Assembly: GCA_949316235.1 (NCBI GenBank)
Contig: OX438753.1
Location: 20,826,801-20,890,800 of the forward strand
Reading direction: 5' to 3'
DNA length: 64,000 nucleotides
Origin: Oegoconia quadripuncta
Taxonomy: Eukaryota; Arthropoda; Insecta; Lepidoptera; Autostichidae
This document shows positions 30,743 through 41,454 of the stretch, one piece after another. The notes below the pieces were generated by a model, which saw nothing but the letters and a program-made list of their open reading frames with translations, was not told the origin of the DNA and ran no database searches. Each line of letters starts with the position of its first letter. Positions within the stretch are counted from its first letter, which is position 1. Made by a program: the position numbers and the translations under genes.

Positions 30743-31489
30743 CTTATTTTCAGCAGTCCTATTAGTTCTCGAGCATTCTAAGAGATGGCGCTCTTTTATC
30801 TACTAAGAAAGGCACAAAAAGATTTGTTCGCGAGACCATATCTATAGCGTATAAATCAATACTTCTAAATGTATGGTATCTTATTATAGATACGAGGTAT
30901 CAAGCAAAATATACTTTTGTGAAGTAATCTTGTGTAGTAATTGTACAATTAAAACATTTTTTTATAAAACACCTTGTATATTGAAAGTTGTAAGTTATTG
31001 AATTTCACACAGAAAATAGGGGATCATCGGCGACTAATACCACACAAGAAGGCACCTTTATTATTTACACCCAGTGGATACCAGTACATAATAATGCAGC
31101 CCAGTTCTTTATGGCATAATTAAGGCATAGGCACTATGATTAAACGTTCATTCTGACAATGAAATATATTGTCCAAACGGCCAATAAGTCATTGTTTCCA
31201 AAATAATTGTGGGTTTTGTAAGAATAATTAATAGCATGTTTAGAGGGTCACGCAACTTTTGTGTTCTGAGAATTAACTCTGGCTACCTAACAGGACCTTG
31301 ACATTCTGTTATTTTTGAAATTACTTTACACAGCCATCTGTATTCGTAAATCTGACGTGGTACCTAATTATTACCATTTCTGTAATTTGTAAAGTCAGGT
31401 AACACGCAATTTGGCGTTTGTACGGCGGTGGCGCTGAAGCCATCACAATTTGTACGTATTATTTTCGGCACGTAAAAACAATAGAAACA
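30743..31489. other. Stretch with nothing recognised
   Basis: No coding signal or repeat match. Confidence 0.4.
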
Positions 31490-31625
31490 ACCCGTCTGTT
31501 CCAATTGGTGTCGTAAAAGGTGTATAAGGGACTTTTCACAAAAAACATCTATTGATTTGCACGTTTAAACTGCACGATAGGCTCGCCCTACGTCACGTGC
31601 GCATTTCTATATACGAAAGATGAAG
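31490..31625 (-). repeat. Repeat-D, 3' half
   Basis: Antisense 'GTGTCGTAAAAGGTGTATAA', ATCTATTGATTTGCACGTTT, GTCACGTGCGCATTTCTATA. Confidence 0.55.
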
Positions 31626-32014
31626 GGCGGATGTTGTTTTAAGCATTGTCTTGTGAATGTCGTAATTTCACGTATTGCGACGTTTAAACCATTTATTATT
31701 ATTAATTTATTTATAACAAAGGTTATACGTCATTCACTTATTGTTTACGTGGTATATCGATTATTAACTAAATCATTTAACAATGCCTTCATGTACAGCA
31801 GCTGATATTTATTATCTTATTTGATTATTATATTGTACTTACTTGACTATGCCTCTCTACAGCAGCTGATAGCTTATAAAATTGACAATGCCCCTTTACA
31901 GCAGCTTCATTTCGATTGTTTTTAGTACTTTATTTAGTTAATGAATTATTAAGTTTAAAACATTAAAGTTAACAGATTTTTCCTTCGCCGTTTAAAAGCA
32001 GTTTGATAAATGCA
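31626..32014. other. Stretch with nothing recognised
   Basis: AT-rich; the short triplet AC-AGCAGCTGAT recurs at 31795 and 31859 (ACAGCAGCTGATA), a minor local duplication. Confidence 0.35.
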
Positions 32015-32130
32015 CACAAGTATTTAAATTAAATTTAAAAACTCATTGATACATGGCCTGCCTGGGAATCGAATCAAAAAATACCAAATTGGGAGACCGC
32101 GTCCTAACCGCTGAATCACCGACGGAATTC
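32015..32130 (-). repeat. SINE-S4 copy (second tRNA head type)
   Basis: The reverse complement reads a tRNA-like head with GGTGATTCAGCGGTTAGGAC and a decayed B box (TTCGATTCCCAGGCAGG) followed by 'ATGAGTTTTTAAATTTAATT'. The same organisation is at 45166-45325. A separate SINE family from A and B. Confidence 0.55.
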
Positions 32131-32302
32131 AGTAGATACTGGTAGATAATTAGGTAAATAACAACGAAATCTCGTTACGTGTTGCAATATTTATGACCTT
32201 ATTTGAACCCTCGTTGCAGTACCAAGTTGGTATGCGGTTGTGCGCATAATACACTTGACTGTGACTTTCTGAGTGTGCTGAACTTTAAATGAGATTCTTA
32301 GA

Positions 32303-32330
32303 ATGTTTGTACGAGTGTCCGTACAAACAT
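32303..32330. repeat. Perfect 11-bp hairpin
   Basis: Arms ATGTTTGTACG (32303-32313) and its inverse (32320-32330), loop AGTGTC. No T-run follows, so it is not called a terminator. Confidence 0.8.
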
Positions 32331-32493
32331 ACTTTATGTTGTGCCATTTGTATCTCTTTCTAGTTTAAGTTGGATTTGCAAGTGGATTTGGAAGTCCGTA
32401 AATGAGCGTTTTAATAAAGCGATTGTAAGAGATGGGGATCGAAAATTTTTAAGCGGAAGTAAGACTATGCAGGTTCTGTAAAATATAATTATT

Positions 32494-32705
32494 ACTAGTT
32501 TTCCGCCCGCGACTTCGTCCGCGTGGAAGATTTTATCAAAATCGGTTCAGCAAAGAAATTAGCGTATATGTTAATCCAGGTCCTAATCTGTCTATCCACC
32601 AAATTTCATCCAAACCTATCTAGTGTATACAGGCGTAAAGAGGTAACAAACATACATAGAGACATACACACACACACAAACTTTCGCATTTATAATGTTA
32701 GTTGG
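32494..32705 (-). repeat. Helitron-like repeat E, variant 2
   Basis: Antisense copy starting ACTAGTTTTCCGCCCGCGAC, through AATCCAGGTCCTAATCTG and an AC dinucleotide run (32665-32678) to CTTTCGCATTTATAATGTTA. This variant (with 'AATCCAGGTCCTAATC') is shared with 37509-37695 and, in plus orientation, 49986-50242 and 55930-56163. Confidence 0.6.
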
Positions 32706-32769
32706 AATTAATTGGGATTACCCTCGACGGAGTAGTGAAGGTACTCGTATATTGGTTTATTATATAGGT

Positions 32770-32956
32770 ACTAGCTTTACGCTCGGGATTTCGTCTGCGT
32801 AGATGTCGCAATAAAAACTATTTTTACCCGACAGCCACAAAACGAAGGGTAATGTTTTTCGAATGTATGTATGTAGATTTCTATGTTACCTCCTGTGGTT
32901 ATGGTAAAAAATCTAACATGGCGCCCGCAAAATGCAAAATAAGTTGTCGGGTTTTT
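32770..32956. repeat. Repeat-E end plus ACCCGAC inverted-repeat element
   Basis: 32770-32815 is a diverged CTAGCTTTACGCTCGGGATT end. 32822-32956 starts TTTTTACCCGACAGCC and ends GTTGTCGGGTTTTTT, a pair of short inverted ends. Left-end copies occur at 12703 and 48288. Confidence 0.45.
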
Positions 32957-33339
32957 TCGCGACCCAGACACAATTGAAAATCAATTGTTAGCGGTCACCG
33001 CTTTGCGGGCGCTTAAAGGCTTAAATAGTTATTTGTCATTGTAGAATATAGCCAAATGAATATGAATGAAATTATACCGCTAGCGCCATCAAGATTTTTT
33101 CAACAAATTGTCTAATTTTAAAGATTTCGTTGTTTTTGGCAAGTATTACGAAAAATTCTGAATTATTTATATCCAATGTAGAGTCCGGACACAATTTAAA
33201 TTTTTCTGAAATCCTTGGTTCCGAAAATATTGAATTGTTTGAAATATTTCTCCACCTTTCTTCTTTTCCCTTTTCAGGCAGCCTCTAAGTAATATAAGCA
33301 ATACACCTGACAAATTTCATCAAACATTGGTAAGACCTT
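32957..33339. other. Spacer, nothing recognised
   Basis: No repeat match or open frame of note. Confidence 0.35.
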
Positions 33340-33790
33340 GTAGGTGTTTAGTCTTTACCTAATATAAAAAGAAACCGCATTCAAATCGGAGCATGCATTT
33401 CTGAGATACGTCCGAACAAAGACAGGACACCTCCGTGGCTCAATGTAAACAACGTTGAGTTTACGATTTGGAGGTCGGGGGTTCGATCCCCAAGCGGGAT
33501 ACATGTTGTAAGTACTCGGTTTGGTTGGTGGTAGGGCATTTTAAATGTCCGCCTGGCCAGCTATCACCATCTTATCTAAATCTGCCGTCAAGCAACAATG
33601 TTAATAGCATATGTGTTGGGGTTTCCGGGTCAGAACGCTTCCACCTCCGACCTCATCTTAACTTACACTTAACATCAGGTGTGATTGAGGCCAAGTACCA
33701 ACCCGTTGTGCATACCTATGTAATAAAAAAAAGGACACACATAACACGGTCAAATACATAACATCCGTCGTTTTTCGTAGGGGGTTACAA
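33340..33790 (+). repeat. Repeat-K split by SINE-A
   Basis: Outer parts 33340-33430 ('AAGAAACCGCATTCAAATCG', 'CTGAGATACGTCCGAACAAA') and 33732-33790 (ACACGGTCAAATACATAAC, CCGTCGTTTTTCGTAGGGGG) belong together, as in 44885-45075. Confidence 0.6.
33431..33731 (+). mobile_element. SINE-A with target duplication
   Basis: Full tRNA-like head (B box GGGTTCGATCCCCAAGCGG) and body, with a deletion of about 40 bp (GTTCCGGTTGTCAGAG part). It ends in A-rich TAATAAAAAAAA. A perfect 7-bp target duplication AGGACAC lies at 33424-33430 and 33732-33738. A 97-codon frame (33468-33761) is only its translation. Confidence 0.9.
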
Positions 33791-33997
33791 ACGAAACTGG
33801 AAGATGTTGAACAGCCTTTAGTATGATAGTTTTACAAAGTTCCCGTCAGCAAAAGTCCAATAAGTTATTATAGTGAATGTCGGCTCAGCTGTACCTATAA
33901 CAAGTGAAACGGTTCTCATCTAGACGGTTCAGACATCGTGAATTTATACGTGCATTTGCCCACTTTGCTGTGCAGAAGAGAGAAGTCTTGATAAACA

Positions 33998-34065
33998 GAT
34001 AAGAATAAGAATAATTTATTTTTAACCACAGGTAAATACAGTAGTTTAAAACCGGTAAAAAATAA
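33998..34065 (-). repeat. LINE tail ending in AAGAAT complement
   Basis: AAGAATAAGAATAATTTATT then TTAACCACAGGTAAATACAG and AGTAGTTTAAAACCGGT; the same tail is at 63850-63925. Confidence 0.65.
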
Positions 34066-34189
34066 GTCTTTTGCACTGCTTTTTATTTAGTGGGAAGATT
34101 GTAAGATGTTCATTTACTTTGTTATATAGTCTCGGACCTTGATAACACAAAAACCGTGTAGTATTATGTATATTATATATTGTATAATT

Positions 34190-34217
34190 ATGCATTATAT
34201 TCGTAAATATAATGCAT
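34190..34217. repeat. Perfect 12-bp AT-rich hairpin
   Basis: ATGCATTATATT (34190-34201) and its inverse (34206-34217) around loop CGTA, inside a TA-rich tract (34150-34270). Confidence 0.8.
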
Positions 34218-34349
34218 ACTTATACGTATAATATATGTATCTAATTATGTAAGTAAGTATACATATCTATTGTAGTATAGTAGGTATGTAGATTCATAGT
34301 TTTAATGAAAATGTTTAGCTTTTTGTACGCCTAGTCAATGTGTTCTTTT

Positions 34350-34470
34350 ATATTTACCAAGGTTGTATGGAAGAGATCCCTTTATTTTTAAAGGCGGCTT
34401 TATACTTAATTTTAAGTTACGTTTAATTTATCAATGTATATTTATTTATATGAAGTACAATACAATAAAA
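34350..34470 (+). repeat. LINE 3' tail
   Basis: TACCAAGGTTGTATGGAAGA, 'GGCGGCTTTATACTTAATTT', AATACAATAAAAAACC. A plus-strand relative of 21480-21612. Confidence 0.6.
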
Positions 34471-34554
34471 AACCTTTTTGTAATATAAAAACCTTTATGT
34501 AAAATCAAAACCTGATTTTAAAAGAGCAACCCTTCGAATTTCTTGCTTGTTCTT

Positions 34555-34675
34555 CTCAGAGGAAAATTGCATTTTGAACAAGTAGTAGCTTAAAAAATGT
34601 AAAATTGACTATTTTAAGTGTACTCTGTGTACATACAAAATAAAGCATTTTTGACTTTGACTTTGATAAAGCGTT
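34555..34675 (+). repeat. LINE 3' tail ending TGACTTTGAC
   Basis: AATTGCATTTTGAACAAG, 'TGACTATTTTAAGTGTACTC', AATAAAGCATTTTTGACTTT, TGACTTTGA. Confidence 0.7.
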
Positions 34676-35197
34676 TACAAACAAAAAACCGGTGTGCAAA
34701 AGAGGTTCTAAATAGTTGTGATTAAGGCGCTTAGTTGCTGATAAATGATCTTCTATGTAGTAGAGCGATGAGTGTTGTTTTGTTATGGTAAGTAATATGT
34801 ATAATTGTCTTACCGTTAAAACTTGTACTATGTTATACAATGTGGGAAAGTGTATAGTTTAAATAGGCACACTTTTAGTAAAATCCTTTGAGCTCGTTCG
34901 ACTAGGATTATTACAGATATAAATACAGTACCAGTGCCGGCTGAATGATCCGTGCGTTCGGGGCCCGAAAATTTTCAAAGCCCTTCTTTTTTCGTTAGAC
35001 GTAGGCGAGTACTTAAATTAATAATACCTGCCTTATTTTTAACCCCTGACGACGGGTGTTATGATGAGATGGACTATTCGGGGAAGTTATAGTATGTTGA
35101 TAAATTTGCTACATTTCGGCGTTTATCCGTAGAGGCAAAGGCTTACTGCAACTACAACAAAAACTTGCTTAGTCAGCACCTTTACTGATATTATATA
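34676..35197. other. Spacer, nothing recognised
   Basis: No repeat match. Some T/A-rich tracts. Confidence 0.35.
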
Positions 35198-35874
35198 TGT
35201 CGTAGATAGCGATAAATTAGCGACAGAATTTATTATTTCAATAATGAAATGAGTATCATAATACGCGGTTGATAGGAAGTGGGCCTGGTGGCGCTGGTAT
35301 CGCCGGAAATGGCGCGGTGACGACGTTAATGTAAGGTCCGCACATCCAAAATGACAGGGACTTTACTACGAGTCTTCAAAGGAGTCGGAGCTCCACTGAA
35401 CACATCCCCGACTGTGAGTGACTCTCATTATCTACTACCATCGACGCTTGAACGATTCGGTGAGTCGTTAGCTAATAAGAAGTTGATTATGGAATATTTG
35501 AGCAAGGAGGAACTATAGACAAGGTACGGCTGAGTTCTACAGAGTGCACGCGGGGGCCAAGTTGTATGGCACGAGGGGCGTGCACATGTTTTCTCTTCAA
35601 CAGAAAGCATCTCAGGTTCCATGATTATAATCGAATGTGAATACGTTGTCGATTTGCCTATGGTAGCTTGCAATAATATCGCCTTTGCCCGAGCCACCCT
35701 TTACCACGGGACTGGCACCGTCCCGGTCGCTAGCAACGCCCACCCACACGCCCATCTACGACATATATATGCTTGTTATTAATTAAAGGGCCTTGTTCCC
35801 TGCAACATCACTATAGACAACGAGTTTCATTTACCGAACCCTCCTTGACCTAAACACCACCTTATAATATTGCA
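35198..35874 (+). mobile_element. Putative LTR, 677 bp
   Basis: The first approximately 365 bp align, with gaps, to 38349-38715: TGTCGTAGATAGCGATAA, 'ATCATAATACGCGG', GGTGGCGCTGGTATCGCCGG, 'TGTGAGTGACTCTCATTATC', GGCACCGTCCCGGTCGCTAG. It starts with TG and ends with CA directly followed by TGGCGACC. Those are the marks of an LTR followed by a primer-binding site. The 89-codon minus-strand frame inside (35428-35697) is not meaningful. LTR identity is inference; the gypsy, Pao or Copia class cannot be judged without an internal region. Confidence 0.45.
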
Positions 35875-35892
35875 TGGCGACCCTGTCACGGT
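35875..35892 (+). other. Possible primer-binding site
   Basis: TGGCGACCCTGTCACGG starts with the TGG that pairs with the CCA end of a tRNA. An intact form TGGCGACCGTGACAGGACC, read on the minus strand at 42541-42559, is close to the tRNA-Arg-type primer site reported for some insect gypsy-like elements. The present version is disrupted after eight bases. Confidence 0.35.
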
Positions 35893-35926
35893 CCTGTCGG
35901 TTGCTGAAGAAGAATAGATACATATA

Positions 35927-36348
35927 TTAGGCCCTTAACTATGAAATTGGCGTTTTGTATGAAGAATTTCATTAAGACTGTTTTCTCCATACAAACATTT
36001 TTGATTTTTTTTTGGGAACGGAAACTCCAAATTTAGTTAAATTTTGTGTGTATTATCGGATAACATTAAGTTAAGTATAGGCAGCGTTAATTTTTAAAAG
36101 TAACCGCTTTATAAAACTTTCAGCGAATCTAAGAAATGATTATGGGAAGCACATGAAAAGAGCTCTGTTCAATTTTTTTTTATTATGTGATTTAGCCCAG
36201 AAATTAACAAATATTTCATGTGAAACCTTGAAATAATATTCCATTTTCCAAATAAAAAACAAATTTGGATATAGCTTTGAAAATCGCAGGAATTGGTACA
36301 TATGATTAACGAAGAAAAAAAACTCCAATTTCATAGGTATAGACCCAA
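35927..36348 (+). mobile_element. Mariner-like MITE, 422 bp
   Basis: The terminal repeats TTAGGCCCTTAACTATGAAA and, inverted, TTGGGTCTATACCTATGAAA are typical in form of mariner-type ends (TTAGGTCNTTACNTATGAAAT). TA on both sides (35925-35926, 36349-36350) gives the expected target duplication. The interior lacks a transposase. The sister copy 50382-50793 is highly similar throughout and 61877-62044 is a truncated inverted one. Confidence 0.8.
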
Positions 36349-36631
36349 TATTACCTTTAAATTGTAAAAGTGAGTGCTGAATACGAAAGATAAATTACCT
36401 TACTTGAAATATCGTGTATCCAGGACCTGGTTGTACTGAAAGTAGGTCATCATAAAATCAGACAGAACACTGAACTGAGGTAGATCGATTTTGTTCAAGG
36501 ATATCATTAGGATCTTGTAATTATACATATGAGTAATAGGTATCACCATTTTAATTATAGCGCCAACGTTCTACTATCATTAATGGTATTAAAAATTTTC
36601 ATGTAGATATCGAGTAACAAATTATTGTTTC

Positions 36632-36865
36632 TTTTTTATGCAAAGCGGGCTAGCACTTGCCCTCAATCACACCTGATGTTAAGTGAAGATGAGGCCGAAT
36701 GTGGAAGCATACTGACCCGGAAATACCATCTTATTTGGGGAACTGGCTATCTTCTTTGAAAACCGGAATACAACAGTGCTATTAACATTGCTGTTTGGCG
36801 GCAGACTTAGATAAGATAGTGGTAGCTGGCCAAGCGAACATTAAAATGCGCTACCACCAACCAAA
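36632..36865 (-). repeat. SINE-A body without head
   Basis: From the A-run complement to CTACCACCAACCAAA. It stops at the same head/body boundary where two other copies (46403, 56832) switch to unrelated tails. Confidence 0.75.
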
Positions 36866-37139
36866 GTTGGGATTATCATAACAAAAAACTCAATTGTCTG
36901 AATCGATATGTTTGTGTGTGTGCGTGCGTGCGTGCGTGTGTGTGGCGCTCTTGAATAACGAAGGAAAACATCGTGAGGTAACCTCCATGCCTGAGAAATA
37001 AAAATCTCCAACCCGCATTGGGTCATCGTGGTGGATTATATGACCCATACTCCCTCGTATACGTGGGAAGGCCTATATCCCTGCAGTGGGATGTTTACGT
37101 GCTGATGATGATGATTTGATGTATTCGAATGATATCATA
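36866..37139 (+). repeat. GT run and LINE 3' end
   Basis: A GTGC/GT run at 36911-36945, then 36950-37125 with GAAGGAAAACATCGTGAGG, 'GGGAAGGCCTATATCCCTGC' and GTGCTGATGATGATGATT. The GATGATGATG end after a CAGTGGGA box is a classic lepidopteran LINE terminus. Confidence 0.55.
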
Positions 37140-37400
37140 GTCTTTCTGAGATCTCAATGTTCACATAGGCGTCCCCCATAGATTTCCATTTCGACCGGTT
37201 GGTAGCGGCTTGCTCAGCGATAATCCGCGACCCTTATCACGCCCTCTATTCACGATGTCTGACTCTGTGCAGTGTGATCTTCACTCTAGAACTTTATTAC
37301 CTCAACAGTTCGGGTTATGTGCTCTAGGTTTGATCTCGTTGTAAAACCATAGTCACCATACCTCATTGTGTGATCATGACCTTTTTTTCGGATTGTCAAA
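37140..37400 (-). pseudogene. LINE ORF relic (antisense)
   Basis: CCATAGATTTCCATTTCGAC, CCGGTTGGTAGCGGCTTGC, GTGATCTTCACTCTAGAACT. Same family as 7268-7665 and 38735-39035. Many stops. Confidence 0.5.
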
Positions 37401-37508
37401 AACCACATGCCAGTGCTACAAGTAATCACTGGTAATACCTATTGATTATAGACTTTCGTCTAAAGTACCTGAGGGATTGTAAATTCGACTACTTATGTAT
37501 TATATTAA

Positions 37509-37695
37509 TTAGCTGTTGCTTGCTACTTCGTTCGGGTGCCTACATCAAAATCGGTTCGGCAATAAATTTTCCATATATGTTAATCCAGGTCCTAATCTGA
37601 CTACCAACCAAATTTCATCAAAATCCGTCCACCCTTTTAGGCGTGAACTGGAAACATACATACACACATACAAACTCTTGTATTTATAATATTTA
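37509..37695 (-). repeat. Helitron-like repeat E, variant 2
   Basis: TAGCTGTTGCTTGCTACTTC, ATGTTAATCCAGGTCCTAAT, 'CGTCCACCCTTTTAGGCGTG', TCTTGTATTTATAATATTTA. Confidence 0.6.
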
Positions 37696-37784
37696 TAATT
37701 TAATTTGGGCCTAGTTGGGAAGTTGGGACTAAAACAATTTTTATTCATGCCAAGTACATGTAAAATTGAAAATAAAATTACATC

Positions 37785-38015
37785 CGTGATTTAGATAGAT
37801 AGATAAAGCGTTTATTTGCATATTACAGAAACACATACAAAAATATTCGACGCAAAAATCATTCTGCTTCGTGTTATAAAATAAAAACAAAAATTAAGTA
37901 CAACTGTTACAACTTATAATAGAGTTGTATGTGTATCTGTACCACAAATGGGCCATCGCTCAGTGTGGATCCTCACCTATATCGGTAATACACTGATTTT
38001 CAGCTAACGCCCTTC
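37785..38015 (-). repeat. LINE 3' end with GATA repeat
   Basis: GATAGATAGATAAAGCGTTT, TGCATATTACAGAAACACAT, 'AAATGGGCCATCGCTCAGTG', CACTGATTTTCAGCTAACGC. The same family is at 45463-45690 and, shorter, 59295-59345. Confidence 0.65.
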
Positions 38016-38037
38016 GAGAGAAAGCGAGGGTAGGGTA

Positions 38038-38344
38038 CTAGTGCAAAAAATTCATAAATCTTATGTTCTTAAACTCCATAGAAACAATTTGAAATAGTTT
38101 ACGACTGCCCAAATTACAACGTGAAACGTTACCAAAAAATACCTTCCAACATTTCCATCGTGTATTCCCATAACCTTTAATATTTACCGCCCAGTGCATT
38201 AACGGAGCATGTTTTGTAGTAAAAATTTCAGAAGATAAATAGCCGAAGAGCGGCAGCCGACGTGTGGGCGGCATATCAATCACACCACTGGGACAAACTA
38301 TTAAAATAAGAAAGCAGTAATACAACTAATATAAATTTCATCAT
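38038..38344 (-). pseudogene. Decayed frame with signal-peptide-like start
   Basis: At 38344 on the minus strand a 22-codon frame MMKFILVVLLLSYFNSLSQ begins; this has the charge, hydrophobic core and polar end of a secretion signal. It meets a TGA at 38276. A second frame, offset by one base and open from 38325 to 38038, continues with a Pro-Pro-Thr-Arg-Arg stretch and a lysine-tryptophan-cysteine-rich region to a stop. Together they look like a small secreted-protein gene or exon broken by one frameshift, but no family is recognised and chance is a real alternative. Confidence 0.3.
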
Positions 38345-38348
38345 AATA

Positions 38349-38715
38349 TGTCACAGATAGCGAAAATTTTCATAATTAGGACGGTCGAATGACTATCATA
38401 ATACGCGGTTTGCTGCAAGAAGTGAACTTGGTGGCGTTGGTATCGCCGGAAATGGAGCGGTAACGACGTTTACAAATGTAATACTAAAATTAGTATTACG
38501 TCTGGACATCGAAAATGAATATTCATATTGCTACCAGCCGTCAAAGGAGATTGAGCGACTGTGAGTGACTCTTACCATTATCCCCGACGACGAAAAAAGT
38601 GTCATTCTGATATCCTATTCGCCTTTAGCTTGACATAATATCGTAATTTTCCGAGCTACCCTATACCACGAGAGGTTGGCACCGTCCCAGACGCTAGCAC
38701 GCCTACGTTTATATA
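38349..38715 (+). mobile_element. Truncated LTR-like copy
   Basis: TGTCACAGATAGCGAAAATT, ATCATAATACGCGG, 'GGTGGCGTTGGTATCGCCGG' and GGCACCGTCCCAGACGCTAG align to 35198-35770. Shorter by internal deletion. The last approximately 100 bp and the CA end are lost. Confidence 0.45.
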
Positions 38716-38734
38716 TCAATCAATAATGATTCAT

Positions 38735-39035
38735 CATATTAGTCACAGCACTTCCATTGCTGAACATAAGCTTCTCCCATAGATTTCCAGAGCGACCGGT
38801 TGGATTACCTACACTCTGGAGGTCTTATACGCTCGCTGCTTGACGATGCCATGGTCTCTACTCTAGAAGTAGCCCCACCGGCCATCAGTAACTTATAGTA
38901 GGTTTCCTGACCACTAGCACTTCAATTTACTAATCGTCTGGACTACATTGGTGACTTTCGTTCTTCTACGGGTTTCTCAGTTCCTGATTTCATCTCATAG
39001 TGAAACGACGAGCATCGCACTCTATACATCACATA
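38735..39035 (-). pseudogene. LINE ORF relic (antisense), largest piece
   Basis: 'CCATAGATTTCCAGAGCGAC', 'CATGGTCTCTACTCTAGAAG', CACTTCAATTTACTAATCGT, GGTGACTTTCGTTCTTCTAC, GTGAAACGACGAGCATCGC follow the antisense order of an RTE-like LINE ORF2 C-terminal region (Arg-Arg-Thr-Lys-Val-Thr-Asp, then Trp-Gly-Arg, then Trp-Arg-Ser). No intact frame. Confidence 0.5.
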
Positions 39036-39231
39036 ACTTAATTTCTATATTCGTCTGGGTGCAACAGTAAACCAGCGCTGAGCTCTTATGAGCTCAGTAT
39101 ATGCTCAGTCGTTTAACTTTCGCTGCTGCGACACTTATCTGAGTGTTCTGTTATTTTATTTGCCTAACAATTGTTGTATATGTGTCGAAGTGGCGAATAA
39201 ACAGTTTCTTTCTTTCTCTCTATATTAACTA
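39036..39231. other. LINE-like tail and spacer
   Basis: ACAATTGTTGTATATGTG, GAATAAACAGTTTCTTTCTT may be another LINE end. Weak. Confidence 0.25.
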
Positions 39232-39344
39232 TCTCCGTGGCTCAAAGTACATGACATAAGATTCCTGGTAAGTTTAAGTATACGTTTACAACTTCGGTCT
39301 TATCTTAACCTGGGTCTAGCTGAACAGTCGTGCATAAAAATAAA
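39232..39344 (+). repeat. Degraded SINE-A remnants
   Basis: CTCCGTGGCTCAAAGTACA, then 3' pieces ('GGTCTTATCTTAACC', CGTGCATAAAAATAAA). The body is almost entirely lost. Confidence 0.35.
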
Positions 39345-40784
39345 GCCAAGGTGCTTGCCCACAAGGTCGGCTTAAAAAAATATAAATTGTCAGAAGGCTA
39401 CTAGTTTGGCACAAATCGACCAATCCGCACTGCCAAGAGGAAGCTGTGTCTCAACGATGGGAATGTATAATGGTGATAATAAGGAAAGACGCTCTCCTGC
39501 ACATTCCAATTGTCAGTATGCAACGGGAGGCAAATGTAGCCCTTGGAAGCCGACGGTAGATGGAGGTGATGACGGCGCCATGAGACAAGTAGCAAGGTCG
39601 TGGTCTTCGTACCTATCAGTCCAGCAGACTTGTACAGAAGATGGCTATGAATAAATACCAGAATATGCTATAGTTCTGTTTTATTTAACACTTACTTTTA
39701 AGATATAATAATATTTCAGAATAAAAAATAATATGTGGTAGAATAAAAATATAACTCCGGTCCCGTAACCTTGTCGTAACAGTTCAGGAAAACGACTCCC
39801 TTCTGTTTTTGAAACAGAATTCCGAATTTTGAATCAAATTCCAAAAAAGTAAAAAGCCGAACAGCATCGAAAAGTCAAAAAGTCAATCTGTAGCCGGCCA
39901 ATGTACTCTTTACCCGTGATATTTGTCACTTTTGTACCTTATGATTTGAGTTCCGTACCCATCTGGGACAAATGGGACCCTATATAAAGCCTACTGTCAC
40001 ATATGTTACAATGGCGTCGACCATCGTAAACAAAAAAAAAACAAGGCAAAATTCGAACCGGACGGATCGAAGCGCTCAGAAAAATAATGTTTGAGACACT
40101 TTCGTTACGAGTTGGATCGCTGTTGTACTTTGTACTATGCTGTCAGGATAAGACATTTTTGTGAACTAGTGACAAGTATCAAAAAACTAATATTTTATAC
40201 AAAGGGCAATGTGTGTGAATTGATGGTAAATGATGGAAGGACGGCGGCGGATGGAAATGATAATTTTTAAGCGGCAAAATATGGGACGGACGTTATCGAG
40301 TATGCCCATACAATAATTTGTTCGTTGTCACCTCTAAAGTTTCTTAAAATAATTTTGACACTGCAAATCTTTTCTCGATCGATCATGTGGAAGGCTGCTT
40401 TAAGGTATGGCGAGACACTGACATAACGTCGCAAATATTGAAAGTAAAGGGATCTACTCTAGTTAATGACTTTTGTTTTTTTTTTTGTGTAACTTGGATT
40501 AACAGGTCAAAAGAAATACCATCTAACTAGTAATCCTGTTGTCGCTTATTATTATTATTTTATATATCAATAAATATTTATTTAGTACACCTATATATTT
40601 ACATTTGTATTTTGTTGCTATTTTATATATGTTATGTTTAAGTAGGTATATTTGTCTTTTGATCTATGTATGTATGTGTATGTAAACATATGAAATTTTT
40701 TCACGTAGTTTATATCTGCATCCCTATTCAATACCGCACAACCTACCTATTTCAAATGTACTGTCCTTATACGCAAAAGTTGCC
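39345..40784. other. Stretch of about 1.4 kb, little recognised
   Basis: 39395-39470 has a LINE-like CAAATCGACCAATCCGCACT / AGGAAGCTGTGTCTCAACG segment. An 82-codon plus frame (39406-39654) and a 64-codon minus frame (39401-39595) overlap it without a known domain. 39935-40010 carries TTGAGTTCCGTACCCATC, a motif I associate with a common insect repeat. The rest is unassigned, AT-rich. Confidence 0.35.
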
Positions 40785-40905
40785 TGGAAGAGATAGCTTT
40801 TTGTGATAAGGTCGCCAAATTGTACATTCTATTCATACCACTTTTCTGAAACTGTATTTTCTTTTCTGTTGTGCAATAAAGTGTATTTGTAGTTGTGGTT
40901 TATAA
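40785..40905 (+). repeat. LINE 3' tail
   Basis: AAGAGATAGCTTTTTGTGAT, 'CATACCACTTTTCTGAAACT', GTGCAATAAAGTGTATTTG. A 76-bp version inserted in SINE-A at 57514-57589 is almost the same sequence. Confidence 0.7.
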
Positions 40906-41222
40906 AATTTATAAACGAAAATGGAGAAGTTTGTGTGAAAGTTTATTTTTTAAATAATATCGGCCGAAATACAGGACTCCACAATAGAGGCGTTTTCTCA
41001 TTTATATTCATAAAAGTTATTCCTATTGACCTGCCATAGTTACGAATATTTACAAAGTTTATTGAATATTTTTTTTTTTTAATAGTTCATGTTTGTTAAG
41101 ATTAAATCAAATATCTAAGGAAATAAAACCATGCCACAAACTAACACAGTTTTAGGGAAATCCGTAAAAACACATCCAGCCATCGTAGCATTGCATCGTT
41201 TGTCGCGCGCGACATAGGAGTA
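40906..41222. other. Spacer, nothing recognised
   Basis: No match. Confidence 0.35.
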
Positions 41223-41387
41223 CCGATTGGTGTAGTGGATAGTGACCCTGTCAGCGAAACCAACGGTTGCGGGTTCGAATCCCGCGAGGGGTAAATGTTT
41301 GTGTGATGAATGTGAACATTTATTCCTGAGTCATGGATGTTTATATAATTATTTATGTATGTTTATTCGTTATCTAGTATCCATAGA
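41223..41387 (+). mobile_element. SINE-C copy
   Basis: A related but distinct tRNA head: 'CCGATTGGTGTAGTGGATAG', B box GGGTTCGAATCCCGCGAGG, then GTGTGATGAATGTGAACATT and TTATTCGTTATCTAGTATCC. The 3' third (GACTAGATGATTGG) seen at 56463 is absent. Confidence 0.75.
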
Positions 41388-41454
41388 ATAGAAACAATAG
41401 TACCAATTTTATTGTAATTATATTGTAATTTAGCTAAAACATTACTCATTCAAT

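Noticed and set aside
32303..32330. Hairpin as a transcription terminator
   Set aside because: No T-run follows and the context is eukaryotic.
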